This document shows positions 13,666 through 21,836 of a stretch of DNA of 28,480 nucleotides, piece by piece. Numbering within the stretch: the stretch's first letter is position 1; each line of letters starts with the position of its first letter. The stretch spans positions 1 to 28,480 of IMG/VR virus record IMGVR_UViG_3300036832_001713. The stretch is one strand, 5' to 3'. The DNA is from a virus. A program made the translations under genes and the position numbers. The notes under the pieces were generated by a model. It was given only the letters and a program-made list of their open reading frames with translations, had not been told where the DNA came from and searched no databases.

Positions 13666-16620
13666 ATGAAGGTTGAGCGTGTGTATACAAAGCCTGGTGT
13701 TCCTGTAGAAGCTCAACTTGAGTGGAAGCGGGTTGACGTTTTGGTAAAGGATGGCAAGACCGGGAAAACCATCTTTGCTCAATCTGATGTCGAAGTACCC
13801 GTACACTGGTCGGATAATGCCGCCCAGATTCTAGCTAGTAAGTATTTTCGCAAGGCTGGTATACCACTTCATACTATTCCCTGTAGTGAACTTGAAATAC
13901 CTGATTGGCTGCGTCGCTCCACTGCTAGTTATACCGAGTTTGGTTTCGAGACATCAGCAAAACAGGTGTTTCATCGGCTAGCAGGTTGTTGGACCTATTG
14001 GGGATGGAAGCACAACTACTTTAATGGAGAAGATGCCCTAGTCTTTTATGATGAATGTTATATGATGTTGGCCATGCAGGTTGCCGCACCTAATTCCCCA
14101 CAATGGTTTAATACAGGACTGCATTGGGCCTATGGTATTGCGGGACCGGATTCCGGGCAATGGGCAATGCACGAAGGTGATGAAACAAGTGGTGAAAAGC
14201 CATACCCATTTCTGACGCTAAACTCCTACGAACGTCCACAACCCCATGCCTGCTTTTTGACCCCCGTTACTGATGATCTGGTCAATGAGGGTGGGATTAT
14301 GGATCTGTGGGTGCGAGAGGCCCGCATCTTTAAGCATGGATCCGGATCGGGTGTTAATGTTAGTGATTTGCGGAGCAAGGGTGAAAAGTTGTCCGGTGGT
14401 GGTGCGGCTTCCGGTGTTATGTCTTGGTTGGAGATAGGTGATCGTGCGGCAGGAGCGATCCAGAGTGGAGGAACTACACGGCGTGCAGCAAAGATGGTGA
14501 TCTTAGATATGGATCACCCGGAGATTGAGGAGTTTATTGATTGGAAGGTACGCGAGGAAAGTAAGGCTGCGGCAATGTATGTGGGTAGTCAGCTGATGCG
14601 AAATTATTATATGGGTATCGGTGACGCACGCAAAGACCCGTATATTGCTGTCCCTAGCGCAACGATTGATAGGTTTCATCATGAAATCGAACCCGAACTG
14701 TTTGGTATTGGTTGGGAAGAAGAAGCGATTAGGTCTGTTAGTGGTCAGAATAGCAACAATTCAGTCCGGATTACCGACGAATTTATGAAGATGATTGATG
14801 GTGAACCTGAAGAACCCGAATCCTGGGATTTGATCTCGCGTACGACAAATGAGGTTGTTAAATCGCTTGAACCTGGTGTATTGTGGCATAAGATATGTCG
14901 AGCCGCTTGGGCTAGTGCGGATCCTGGTGTTCTGTTTCATGATACGATCAACTATTGGAATACTTGTCCTAATGATGGTGAGATCCGTACTACAAACCCG
15001 TGTTCGGAATTTCACTTTTTAGATGGTAATGCCTGTAACCTGGCTTCACTTCGTCTAACGGCATTTTTGCAGGATGATGGTGAATTTGATGTTAATCGTT
15101 TTTGTCATGCAGCACGAATATGGACTATGGTACTTGATATTAGTGTAACGATGGCCGCCTTCCCGACAAAAGAGTTTGCTCAAGCTGCTAATGACTATCG
15201 AACATTAGGTTTAGGTTATGCGGATCTCGGTGGTCTGCTGATGCGAATGACCTACCCGTATGATAGTGAGGAAGGTCGTAATACCGCGGCTGCGGTTACT
15301 GCACTAATGCACTTTCAAGCCTACAAGACCAGTAATGAAATGGCTGAAGCACTTGCTCCCTTCCCTCGTTGGGAGGTGAACAAACAACCAATGGAAGATG
15401 TAATAGCCCTGCATTATAATCAGATCAGAGGTATAACATCAAACCACATTTGGTTAAAGGTTGTTGAATTGAATGAGTCGATAGACTTAGAAAGGGGGTT
15501 CCGCAATGCGCAAGTTACACTGCTGGCCCCGACCGGTACTATTAGTTTTGTCATGGATTGTGATACCACTGGCATTGAACCTGACTATAGCCTGGTTAAG
15601 CATAAAAGCCTGGCAGGTGGCGGGTCAATGGACATCGTCAACCAAGGTATTGAACCAACTCTATATCGATTGAGTTATTCCCCAAATGAAGTAAATAGTA
15701 TTGTAGAGCATGTAACCCGTACTGGTGGCCTACAGGATTGTGACTTGTTAAGAAAAGAACATTTGCCAATCTTTGCCTGTGCAAATGAGATTGATCCGAT
15801 GGGTCATGTAAAGATGGTGGCTGCGGTGCAACCTTATCTGTCCGGTGCAGTTAGTAAAACGATTAACCTGCCCAAGGAGGCAACAGTAGAAGATGTTAGT
15901 GAGGTGTATTTGGGTGCCTGGCGTATGGGGTTAAAGTCTGTAGCCCTATATCGGGATGGATCTAAACTTACCCAGCCTCTGTCTTCTGTACAGAAGCCGA
16001 CAAAAACCTGGAATTCAACTACCCGTACTTTGCCTACCCGTGAGATGCTACCTTGGCGGCGTAGTCGTTCGTATACACAAAAAGTAAAGATTGACGGGCA
16101 ATCCGTATATTTGCATGTTGGGGAATATAATGATGGACGGCCCGGTGAAATCTTTCTTGAACTGGCGCATCAAGGATCAACCCTTCGTGCTATGGGTAAT
16201 TTGTTTGCTATTGCTGTTAGTGTGGGTCTTCAGCATGGTATACCAGTGGAGCAGTACATTAAGAATTTTCTGCACACCAAGTTTGAACCCGCGGGGATTG
16301 TCGAGGGTCATAATCACATAAAGATGGTTAGCTCGATTGCTGACTATATCGCCCGCGAATTAGCGATCACCTATTGTGGTCGGTATGACCTGGCAAATAT
16401 CAAGCCTGATGAGGCTATCAATATCATGGGGGCTGCTGAAGTTATTGCTTCTCAGATGAAAGAATTGAGTCAAAAGATTGGTGCTATTGGTTTTGATCTT
16501 ACCTCTCACTCACACCAGATAACCGGTAATTTCTGTCCACAATGTCATAACGCAGCCCTCGTTAAGGCAGGCACGTGTGAGTACTGTCGGGAGTGTAGTT
16601 ATAACACCGGATGTGCTTGA
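13666..16620 (+). CDS. nrdJ: Ribonucleotide reductase class II, adenosylcobalamin-dependent (NrdJ)
   Basis: 984 residues. Diagnostic parts in order: NSPQWFNTGLHWAYG; HACFLTP with the first redox Cys; GSGSGVNVSDLRSKGE and GGGAASGVMSW (substrate/phosphate binding); TNPCSEFHF with the NPCSE radical region; LLAPTGTISFVMDCDTTG; and a C-terminal Cys-rich tail (CPQCHN ... CEYCREC). It makes deoxynucleotides from ribonucleotides without needing oxygen, using B12. No NrdB-like subunit is nearby, as expected for class II. AAGGAATCC precedes ATG 13666. This feeds the polymerase and fits with the neighbouring purine genes. Confidence 0.95.
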   Translation: MKVERVYTKPGVPVEAQLEWKRVDVLVKDGKTGKTIFAQSDVEVPVHWSDNAAQILASKYFRKAGIPLHTIPCSELEIPDWLRRSTASYTEFGFETSAKQVFHRLAGCWTYWGWKHNYFNGEDALVFYDECYMMLAMQVAAPNSPQWFNTGLHWAYGIAGPDSGQWAMHEGDETSGEKPYPFLTLNSYERPQPHACFLTPVTDDLVNEGGIMDLWVREARIFKHGSGSGVNVSDLRSKGEKLSGGGAASGVMSWLEIGDRAAGAIQSGGTTRRAAKMVILDMDHPEIEEFIDWKVREESKAAAMYVGSQLMRNYYMGIGDARKDPYIAVPSATIDRFHHEIEPELFGIGWEEEAIRSVSGQNSNNSVRITDEFMKMIDGEPEEPESWDLISRTTNEVVKSLEPGVLWHKICRAAWASADPGVLFHDTINYWNTCPNDGEIRTTNPCSEFHFLDGNACNLASLRLTAFLQDDGEFDVNRFCHAARIWTMVLDISVTMAAFPTKEFAQAANDYRTLGLGYADLGGLLMRMTYPYDSEEGRNTAAAVTALMHFQAYKTSNEMAEALAPFPRWEVNKQPMEDVIALHYNQIRGITSNHIWLKVVELNESIDLERGFRNAQVTLLAPTGTISFVMDCDTTGIEPDYSLVKHKSLAGGGSMDIVNQGIEPTLYRLSYSPNEVNSIVEHVTRTGGLQDCDLLRKEHLPIFACANEIDPMGHVKMVAAVQPYLSGAVSKTINLPKEATVEDVSEVYLGAWRMGLKSVALYRDGSKLTQPLSSVQKPTKTWNSTTRTLPTREMLPWRRSRSYTQKVKIDGQSVYLHVGEYNDGRPGEIFLELAHQGSTLRAMGNLFAIAVSVGLQHGIPVEQYIKNFLHTKFEPAGIVEGHNHIKMVSSIADYIARELAITYCGRYDLANIKPDEAINIMGAAEVIASQMKELSQKIGAIGFDLTSHSHQITGNFCPQCHNAALVKAGTCEYCRECSYNTGCA

Positions 16621-16716
16621 TTGCTGGAAGTAATAGAGCAGTTTTTGATTGCACTTTTAGTAATGTTATGTGCACTTGCCCTTATTCTAGTCGCCGTTCG
16701 ATTGGCTATAGGATGA
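16621..16716 (+). CDS. Possible membrane micropeptide after nrdJ (31 aa, TTG start)
   Basis: TTG 16621 directly follows the nrdJ stop, the same layout as the membrane peptide at 4573. The product is almost one hydrophobic helix (FLIALLVMLCALALILVAV) flanked by an acidic N-terminus (MLEVIEQ) and a basic residue. There is no strong ribosome site, so translation would depend on coupling to nrdJ. It is the last + strand gene before the strand switch. Confidence 0.45.
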   Translation: MLEVIEQFLIALLVMLCALALILVAVRLAIG

Positions 16717-16784
16717 GGCCGTTTCTCGGTGCCCTCTCTGCGTAAAAGGCAAGCCTCTGCTAGCGCTGCATATCCCGTAGCCGT

Positions 16785-17159
16785 TTAGCAGCTTCCAGGC
16801 ACTGACAGGCGTGCTATTTCTTTCTCGATCTCGGCTAACTTTGCCTTAGCCCAGTCCACTGCAAGCTGATGCATTGCTTCAGCCTGACCCCAAGTCTCAC
16901 ATCGAGTCTGGTAGTTAAGCCAGTCATGTTCGTCACTTGAAATCATTGTTTCAAATAGCTGTGATGGACCTTTTCCAAAATGGTCGTGGTCAAGACTAAG
17001 AAAGACTGTACTAACTCTAAGGGGTCCAACTTCCGTTAGATCCACTCGACGTTGATCTAATGAGTTTTCAAACCAATACGCCCATTCCCACATATTAGAA
17101 CAGGGTACCGCAAGCTTCCCGATAAGTTTATAGTATTGGATCATCCTTGTTCCAGTCAT
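16785..17159 (-). CDS. Conserved phage protein of unknown function (124 aa)
   Basis: Contains RVSTVFLSLDHDHFGKGPSQLFETMI and RCETWGQAEAMHQLAV, a pattern I recall from small phage proteins of unknown function in which a short N-terminal YYKLxG segment is followed by an STVFLxLDH strand. ATG at 17159 gives 124 residues; ATG at 17144 (MIQYYKLIGK) has GGAA in better position and may be the true start. It is the last gene of the helicase unit and ends 68 bp from the converging + strand peptide gene. No activity can be assigned. Confidence 0.75.
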   Translation of the reverse strand: MTGTRMIQYYKLIGKLAVPCSNMWEWAYWFENSLDQRRVDLTEVGPLRVSTVFLSLDHDHFGKGPSQLFETMISSDEHDWLNYQTRCETWGQAEAMHQLAVDWAKAKLAEIEKEIARLSVPGSC

Positions 17160-17162
17160 GAA

Positions 17163-17555
17163 TCATCTGATTGCATTCCGTAATTGATTGGCAACTCGTT
17201 CCAGTTCAGAAGCCCGTTGTTCGGTAAGTTCATCACCAAGTATTCGGGCATCACGTATCTCGTGGTCCCTGAGCCTACCACCTAATGCCTTTAACACTAG
17301 TAGCATCTTGTCTTGGGGTAGCTCGAATACATAGGATGGGTTTAAACGCAATTCGCTATAGTCATTTGCGCTTTTGGCTGGACTGGTCCTTCGAAACCGG
17401 GGCTTTCCACTTCCAGTGTTGGACGGCTCCGTTACAGGCTCGGCATCTTTGTGCCGAAGTGATTGTGCTAATTCCTCCCAACCGGACCCAGCAGTTTTCG
17501 TGGTTGGTGCATTCGACAGGGGCACATCGCTTTCGGGATTGCTCTGCGAAGGCAT
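17163..17555 (-). CDS. Phage protein of unknown function with disordered N-terminus (130 aa)
   Basis: ATG at 17555 is chosen because GGAG lies seven bases upstream; the frame continues further to 17618 but without a ribosome site. The first ~80 residues are low-complexity, polar and Ser/Pro/Thr-rich (SQSNPESDVPLSNAP; SKRT-like PRFRRTSPAKS), then a compact charged helical part follows (DKMLLVLKALGGRLRDHE; RASELERVANQLRN). This suggests a flexible tail on a coiled-coil or DNA-associated domain. It is in the helicase operon, four bases from the next gene. No family is recognised. Confidence 0.65.
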   Translation of the reverse strand: MPSQSNPESDVPLSNAPTTKTAGSGWEELAQSLRHKDAEPVTEPSNTGSGKPRFRRTSPAKSANDYSELRLNPSYVFELPQDKMLLVLKALGGRLRDHEIRDARILGDELTEQRASELERVANQLRNAIR

Positions 17556-17568
17556 TGTCGATCTCCAT

Positions 17569-18060
17569 TTAGTGGACTGTTTTTGGTGGGATGATACCGT
17601 CAACCATGCGGCCACCAAGTCCGGTAGTGATCACCTCATCTGCATCTAATCTGGTAAGTCGACCGGTTATCTTGTCCCGGATCATCGTGAGGCTTTTGGC
17701 GATAATCTCACTACCATCAAATGCGACGATCTGTACGATCTCGACCCGATCGGGATGCAGGCTGGGCCGCAGTAAGTCAGGATTATCCTGCTCCTTGGGT
17801 ACGGACAAGGCCCAAGCCTCTGCGATATACATTGCGGCGATCGCGTTTAACTCCCGCGCCTTGGACTTGATCATGGAGATCATTAAGTCTTTTTCAAAAT
17901 CGCCATTCCAGGGACATTGGAGAACCGCGCTTTTACCATCGGGTGTAATCAGATGATACATTGCAATCAATTCTTTGTTGCGTCTTTCTAGGAGCCACTC
18001 TCGGGCAAAGTCTTCGCCCATTTTTAGGAGCTCTAGTAGTGCAGGATTGTGTGTCTGCAT
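17569..18060 (-). CDS. Phage protein of unknown function (163 aa)
   Basis: Its ATG overlaps the helicase stop (TAATG on the - strand), so it is translated with the helicase. It has charged helices (LLELLKMGEDFAREWLLERR; ISMIKSKARELNAIAAMYIAEAW) and a strand-rich C-terminal half with GSEIIAKSLTMIRD. MYHLITPDGKSAVLQCPW and IAAMYIAEAWA resemble small phage proteins found near helicases, but I cannot name a family. No metal or nucleotide motif is visible. Confidence 0.7.
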   Translation of the reverse strand: MQTHNPALLELLKMGEDFAREWLLERRNKELIAMYHLITPDGKSAVLQCPWNGDFEKDLMISMIKSKARELNAIAAMYIAEAWALSVPKEQDNPDLLRPSLHPDRVEIVQIVAFDGSEIIAKSLTMIRDKITGRLTRLDADEVITTGLGGRMVDGIIPPKTVH

Positions 18061-20009
18061 TAGAATGGGATGTCCTCGTTACGATCTAGAAGGGGCAGGC
18101 CCTGCTCCACCTGGATCTTTTTGACTGGTTGCGGCTGCGGGGGCTGCGGAATTAATACGGGCTCCGGTGCACGGACCCGTGGTGCGATTGAATCCAAAGT
18201 CTTCTCAATAATCTCCTGCTTCTCGATGATAGTTGCGGCCATGTAGCTGTCAACGCTATCGTCAAAAACTAGATGCTGGACTAGAACGTTACCGTGCTGC
18301 CCAATTCGGTGCAGGCGGTCTTCAGCTTGGCTGATGTTGCCCGGAACCCAATCGAGTTCGGCAAACACTACGTGCTGTGCTGCGGTCAGTGTGATACCAA
18401 CCCCCGCTGCCTGAATACCCCCGATAAACAACCGGCAGGCCGGATCGTTCTGGAACCGATCGACTTGCGTGATCCGGTCGCTTGGCTTGACTTGGCCAGT
18501 GACTAGGGCGGCTGTCGGAAACGCCTCCTTGAGAGCGTTTGCCACATCGTGGTGATGGACAAACACCACGACCTTTTCCTCAGCCTCTAGGCACTCGGTT
18601 AGATGCTCGATAACCTGAGGCACCTTGGCTACTGCCGTATCGTGGCGTAGTGTGGACATCTCTTCAAAGGCAATTGACTTGGAATTATGCAGCTCGAGCA
18701 CCGCTTCCCGGTAACCGTCTTTGTCACCGTGGGAGCGTGCCCTCTCTGCGGCTTCCTCTGCTGCCTGCATAGCCTGCTCGTACCGGCGGAATACTTGTCT
18801 CTCGTTTCGTACGGCGGCTATTGCGGCTGCCCCGGTGGGCGGCACTATAATAATCTGGCGGCGCTTAGGCGGGAGCTCCTTGAGAACATCGGCCTTTAAC
18901 CGGCGCACCATAAACGAACTACGCAGTTTCTGCTGGAGTTCCGGCAGGTTGGACGCACCACTATATTCCCAACCCCAGGATGCCTTATAGCCGGCGCAAT
19001 ACTGGCAGATATAATCTACAAAGTTTTTACCAAGCCCTTTAGGATCAATCGATTTAAGGATAGGCCAAAGCTCAGCGGGTCGATTAACAATTGGTGTTCC
19101 CGTCATAAAGACCCGTTTGGTTGCCTTGATTGGGAAGACCCTCTTCTCACGACTGGCATTCCACTTGCCGAGCAAAGCAATGGTCCGCTGGGCCTTGGAA
19201 TTCTTAATGTAATGGCACTCGTCAACGATCATCAGGTCCCATTGTACCTGGTCGATCTCCGCACGCCACTTCTTGAGGATATCGTAGTTGATGATGACGA
19301 TATCGGCGGTTGGGAATTGACCATTGGCGATCTTAACTGTTGTCGGTCGCACGAGCCATTTGTTCATCTCGCGCAACCAGTTGATCTTGAGTGTGGCCGG
19401 GCAAATCACGAGCACTTTTTGGATGCTCGGATCGGCATTGATAAGCCCAATCGCTTGGATCGTCTTGCCTAGGCCCATCTCGTCCGCGAGTAGGAAGCCT
19501 TCCCGGTTTCGATTGGTCATATAGGCGATACCTGCAAGCTGATAGGGCAGATAGCTGAGCCCCTCGGGTGCAGGCACCTTGATAAAGCCCTCGGTGGCCC
19601 GGCTGGCCTCAATGGCTGCGTTCGCCTGGCGTTCGGCCTCAGCACCAATAGCCGGGTCGAGCTTGGCGGCGATCATCGGGTCGGTGGTCTTCCAAAGCTT
19701 TTCGTCCCAATTGAACTTGAACCCAGCCGACTTTACAATCTCCTTGGTTTCGTATGTATACGGGAATCGCGCGATATAGTGCAGTCCCTCTTTGGTGACC
19801 TTAATCATCTGACTTGCCTTGATTAGAGCCTGGCGCTTGTGTTCCCCGGCTAACCACGCTGCGTAAGAGTGGCTGTGGGTAGGATATCTTCCTACCTTAC
19901 CGGCAAAACCCACATCGAACGCATCCTGGAGAACGTCCCTACGACCCGTCGCAGGTCTACCCTGGCAGAATAGATCAAATGTGGATTGCTGGGATGGGGT
20001 GAGCTTCAC
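18060..20009 (-). CDS. SNF2-family (SMARCAL1-like) DNA helicase/translocase
   Basis: 649 residues from GTG 20009 (AGCAGG six bases upstream). The two-domain motor is complete: DEMGLGKT (residues 176-183), CPATLKINW, VDECHYIKN (Asp263-Glu264), MTGTPI, VFVHHHDVA, and the motif VI region QAEDRLHRIGQ. N-terminal to it, residues ~24-58 resemble the short ribosome-modulation-factor fold (DAFDVGFAGKVG ... YAAWLAGEH) and residues ~78-118 (FPYTYETKEIVKSAGFKFNW) resemble the HARP-like DNA-binding element of SMARCAL1 relatives. It would remodel forks or branched DNA. Promoter and operator at 20050-20101 lie upstream, then the repeat arrays. Confidence 0.92.
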   Translation of the reverse strand: MKLTPSQQSTFDLFCQGRPATGRRDVLQDAFDVGFAGKVGRYPTHSHSYAAWLAGEHKRQALIKASQMIKVTKEGLHYIARFPYTYETKEIVKSAGFKFNWDEKLWKTTDPMIAAKLDPAIGAEAERQANAAIEASRATEGFIKVPAPEGLSYLPYQLAGIAYMTNRNREGFLLADEMGLGKTIQAIGLINADPSIQKVLVICPATLKINWLREMNKWLVRPTTVKIANGQFPTADIVIINYDILKKWRAEIDQVQWDLMIVDECHYIKNSKAQRTIALLGKWNASREKRVFPIKATKRVFMTGTPIVNRPAELWPILKSIDPKGLGKNFVDYICQYCAGYKASWGWEYSGASNLPELQQKLRSSFMVRRLKADVLKELPPKRRQIIIVPPTGAAAIAAVRNERQVFRRYEQAMQAAEEAAERARSHGDKDGYREAVLELHNSKSIAFEEMSTLRHDTAVAKVPQVIEHLTECLEAEEKVVVFVHHHDVANALKEAFPTAALVTGQVKPSDRITQVDRFQNDPACRLFIGGIQAAGVGITLTAAQHVVFAELDWVPGNISQAEDRLHRIGQHGNVLVQHLVFDDSVDSYMAATIIEKQEIIEKTLDSIAPRVRAPEPVLIPQPPQPQPVKKIQVEQGLPLLDRNEDIPF

Positions 20010-20049
20010 GTGCGCCTGCTATCAAAAGCCTCTGTGGCCTTCATGTTAC

Positions 20050-20101
20050 ATATAAGCATTTTGCGTTAGATTGCAAGCCCTGGGTGTCAACTTTTTTGCG
20101 C
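20050..20101 (-). promoter_or_regulatory. Shared-design promoter and operator, copy 1 (helicase)
   Basis: Read on the - strand: GCGCAAAAAAGTTGAC (20101-20086), then TTGCAA (20076-20071), exactly 12 bp, and TGCTTATAT (20058-20050). The same elements at the same 21-bp distance occur at 23263-23314 and 25783-25833, each just upstream of a - strand gene. TTGCAA and TTATAT/TATATG act like -35 and extended -10 boxes. The upstream element is an incomplete form of the GCAAA-N4-TTTGC palindrome. The first base of the helicase GTG lies about 40 bp downstream. Confidence 0.7.
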
Positions 20102-20111
20102 TCTCAGGCCC

Positions 20112-20392
20112 TGGTTCTCTCGCGGGTTATGGCTCGCTCCAGCTGATTGGTGCTCTCTGCTGGTATGGCTCACTTACACGCTGTGGTTCTCTCCACGCTC
20201 TTGGCTCGGTTCGAAGTCGTGGCACTCTCCAAGTCCATGGCTCACTCGATTTACGTGGCTCTCTCGTTTACTTTGGCTCGCACGGATGATGTGGTTCACT
20301 CGCTAGGTAGGGCTCGCTCATCAGCTTTGGTGCTCTCAGTGGGTACTGGCTCACTCGCTTGTCCTGGTACTCTCACAACTAGTGGCTTACTT
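20112..20392. repeat. 18-bp alternating repeat array, block 1 (16 units)
   Basis: Motif starts on the + strand: 20112, 20130, 20148, 20166, 20184, 20202, 20220, 20238, 20256, 20274, 20292, 20310, 20328, 20347, 20365, 20383. Fourteen of fifteen steps are exactly 18 bp, one is 19. Units alternate between A-type TGG[T/C]NC[T/A]CTC (for example TGGTTCTCTC, TGGTGCTCTC) and B-type TGGCTC[G/A]CTC. The 8-bp spacers (gcgggtta, cagctgat, tgctggta ...) are unrelated to one another. On the - strand, the direction of the genes, the units read GAGNGARCCA-like. The block fills the gap between the stop of the membrane peptide (20387) and the helicase promoter. No gene is visible inside. Confidence 0.93.
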
Positions 20393-20470
20393 TAACGTTG
20401 CTAACCATAACATTATACCGCCTACCCACACAATCATCCCAACAAACCCTAATACGTCCGTATCGATCAT
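20387..20470 (-). CDS. Membrane micropeptide between array blocks 1 and 2 (27 aa)
   Basis: ATG at 20470 with AGGGA about eight bases upstream (just outside block 2). The product has an acidic N-terminus (MIDTDVLG) and then one hydrophobic helix (FVGMIVWVGGIMLWLATL) ending in Lys. Its TAA lies inside the last motif of block 1. Although very short, it has the ribosome site, membrane segment and exact fit into the only non-array DNA between blocks 1 and 2. Function unknown; similar one-helix peptides recur in this phage. Confidence 0.5.
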   Translation of the reverse strand: MIDTDVLGFVGMIVWVGGIMLWLATLK

Positions 20471-20488
20471 AATCGCTTCCCTATTCAG

Positions 20489-20840
20489 TGGTCCACTCTT
20501 TATCTATGGCTCGCTCTTTTGTGATGGTACTCTATACATCTGGCTCACTCCCGACTTTTGGTCCTCTCTGTCCTGATGGTTCACTCGAAGTTTGTGGTTC
20601 TCTTCAGCGTTCTGGCTCGCTCTCCATTAATGGTACTTGCTCGAATTTTATGGCTCGCTCCCTGGTCTTGGTGCTCTCTATTTTTGTGGCTCGCTTGACT
20701 TCTCAGGTTCTCTCAAATGCTTTGGCTCGCTCACATATTGTGGTACTCTCTGAAGCAATGGCTCACTCCCGGGCTTTGGTACTCTCACACCTTGTGGCTC
20801 GATCTTATCTCATGGCCCTCTCGTGCTGTGTGGCTATTTC
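20489..20840. repeat. 18-bp alternating repeat array, block 2 (20 units)
   Basis: Motif starts: 20489, 20507, 20525, 20541, 20559, 20577, 20595, 20613, 20631, 20651, 20669, 20687, 20705, 20723, 20741, 20759, 20777, 20795, 20813, 20831. Seventeen of nineteen steps are 18 bp; one is 16 and one 20. Each unit is the A or B variant in strict alternation (for example TGGTACTCTC then TGGCTCACTC). Spacers are different again. The last motif (TGGCTATTTC) overlaps the stop codon of the IS110-like gene (20834-20836). The reading frame of the motif changes at the 16- and 20-bp steps, which argues against a protein-coding repeat. No gene occupies this ~345-bp stretch. Confidence 0.93.
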
Positions 20841-21811
20841 TTTCTTGGTGCAGGTGGAATAACGTGTGCGTGACCTAGATGTTCCATTGGGTAAGGTGCA
20901 GGTGGTGGGTAACCAAACGTTTGGGTAAACCACTCAACATGCAGATGTGCCAGAAATAGTTTGACTGCCCACCGCCGAGACATTGCATCAATGTGCCCCG
21001 GAGATAAAACACCCGAACTGTACCAACCATAGGCTTCGGTTTCCTTACCTACCTTTTTTGCCAATCCCAATGCACGTTCCCGATACTTGCCATCGCTATT
21101 CATTTTTTGGTACTTGGTCTTTTGTTCTTTATACAGGCGACCATAGTAGCACTCGGGACGCTTGTTAAACTTCATAAAGCTTTGGCCAGCCTTCCAGCAT
21201 AGCGACTTGAACTGAGCATTAAAAGGGCGTAGTTGATTCTTTTCCCAAGGTATCTGACCGTCACCCGCCCAACCCGCATATTGCCAGATATGACCAACAG
21301 TAGGACAAGAGATGATGGGTTGGAAAACATGCTTGGGTGGCTTTTTGCCATTACGCTTGTACTTGCTTTTTGCTGACTGTCGGTACTTGCAGTCATCCTC
21401 ACTACGACCGTGACATACTGCACACCACATACCCATATAGATGTGGGCTAGAATACCAGCACTGATAACAGGACCGATACCATAGATCTCCCGCATCCAG
21501 GCACCCATCGGATGTTTTTGCGTATACTGATCGAGGGCGGCCTTGATACCTTCTTCCAGTACCTCGAAGCTGGTTCCCAGCCATGCAAGGACAGGGTTTC
21601 CAGGTTCGTCATCCGCTTGTGATCGCATCTGGGCATCTGCCCTGATCCGGTCGTGCTGCATATCGTAATAGGTGGATACCAGATATCGGGCTTGGACGTC
21701 ACCCATTTTCCCTGCGGCAATCCGCAGTTCACGACCCAGTCGTCTTACTGCGACACTAAAGTCGTCGATAAAGTTAGGGTCGGTTGCCTCGTCTTCGAAA
21801 TCGTCAGTCAT
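20834..21811 (-). CDS. IS110-transposase C-terminal-like protein (HhH / Transposase_20-type), nuclease half missing
   Basis: 325 residues from ATG 21811, with AAAGGAAC about seven bases upstream; a longer frame to 21844 runs into block 3. Residues 110-120 (YGIGPVISAGI) are a helix-hairpin-helix like the IPGIGPxTA segment of IS110/IS116 transposases, followed by HIWQYAGW and, near the end, HIDAMSRRWAVKLFLAHLH, as in the C-terminal Tnp domain. An inserted Cys cluster (C130, C133, C141) may bind zinc. The N-terminal RuvC-like DEDD domain is absent and no Ser-Gly follows the YAG strand where the catalytic Ser of IS110 enzymes is expected. I recall relatives in phages and prophages of unknown function. 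Probably DNA- or RNA-binding rather than an active transposase. Confidence 0.7.
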   Translation of the reverse strand: MTDDFEDEATDPNFIDDFSVAVRRLGRELRIAAGKMGDVQARYLVSTYYDMQHDRIRADAQMRSQADDEPGNPVLAWLGTSFEVLEEGIKAALDQYTQKHPMGAWMREIYGIGPVISAGILAHIYMGMWCAVCHGRSEDDCKYRQSAKSKYKRNGKKPPKHVFQPIISCPTVGHIWQYAGWAGDGQIPWEKNQLRPFNAQFKSLCWKAGQSFMKFNKRPECYYGRLYKEQKTKYQKMNSDGKYRERALGLAKKVGKETEAYGWYSSGVLSPGHIDAMSRRWAVKLFLAHLHVEWFTQTFGYPPPAPYPMEHLGHAHVIPPAPRKK

Positions 21812-21836
21812 TGTAGTTCCTTTCGCTCTTGTATTA

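Noticed and set aside
16729-18750. 14-bp repeat GTGCCCTCTCTGCG at 16729 and 18737, resembling an A-type array motif
   Set aside because: Only two copies, one inside helicase coding sequence, no 18-bp neighbours; probably chance.
20412-20417. TATAAT on the - strand as promoter for block 1
   Set aside because: It lies within the coding sequence of the 27-aa peptide and has no -35 box at the right distance.
20112-20840. Open + strand frames through the arrays, translating as GSLxxx or MALSxxx type repeats
   Set aside because: They arise because the motif has no stop codons in + frames and 18 is a multiple of three. Steps of 16, 19 and 20 bp shift the frame, there is no ribosome site, and real genes here are on the - strand.
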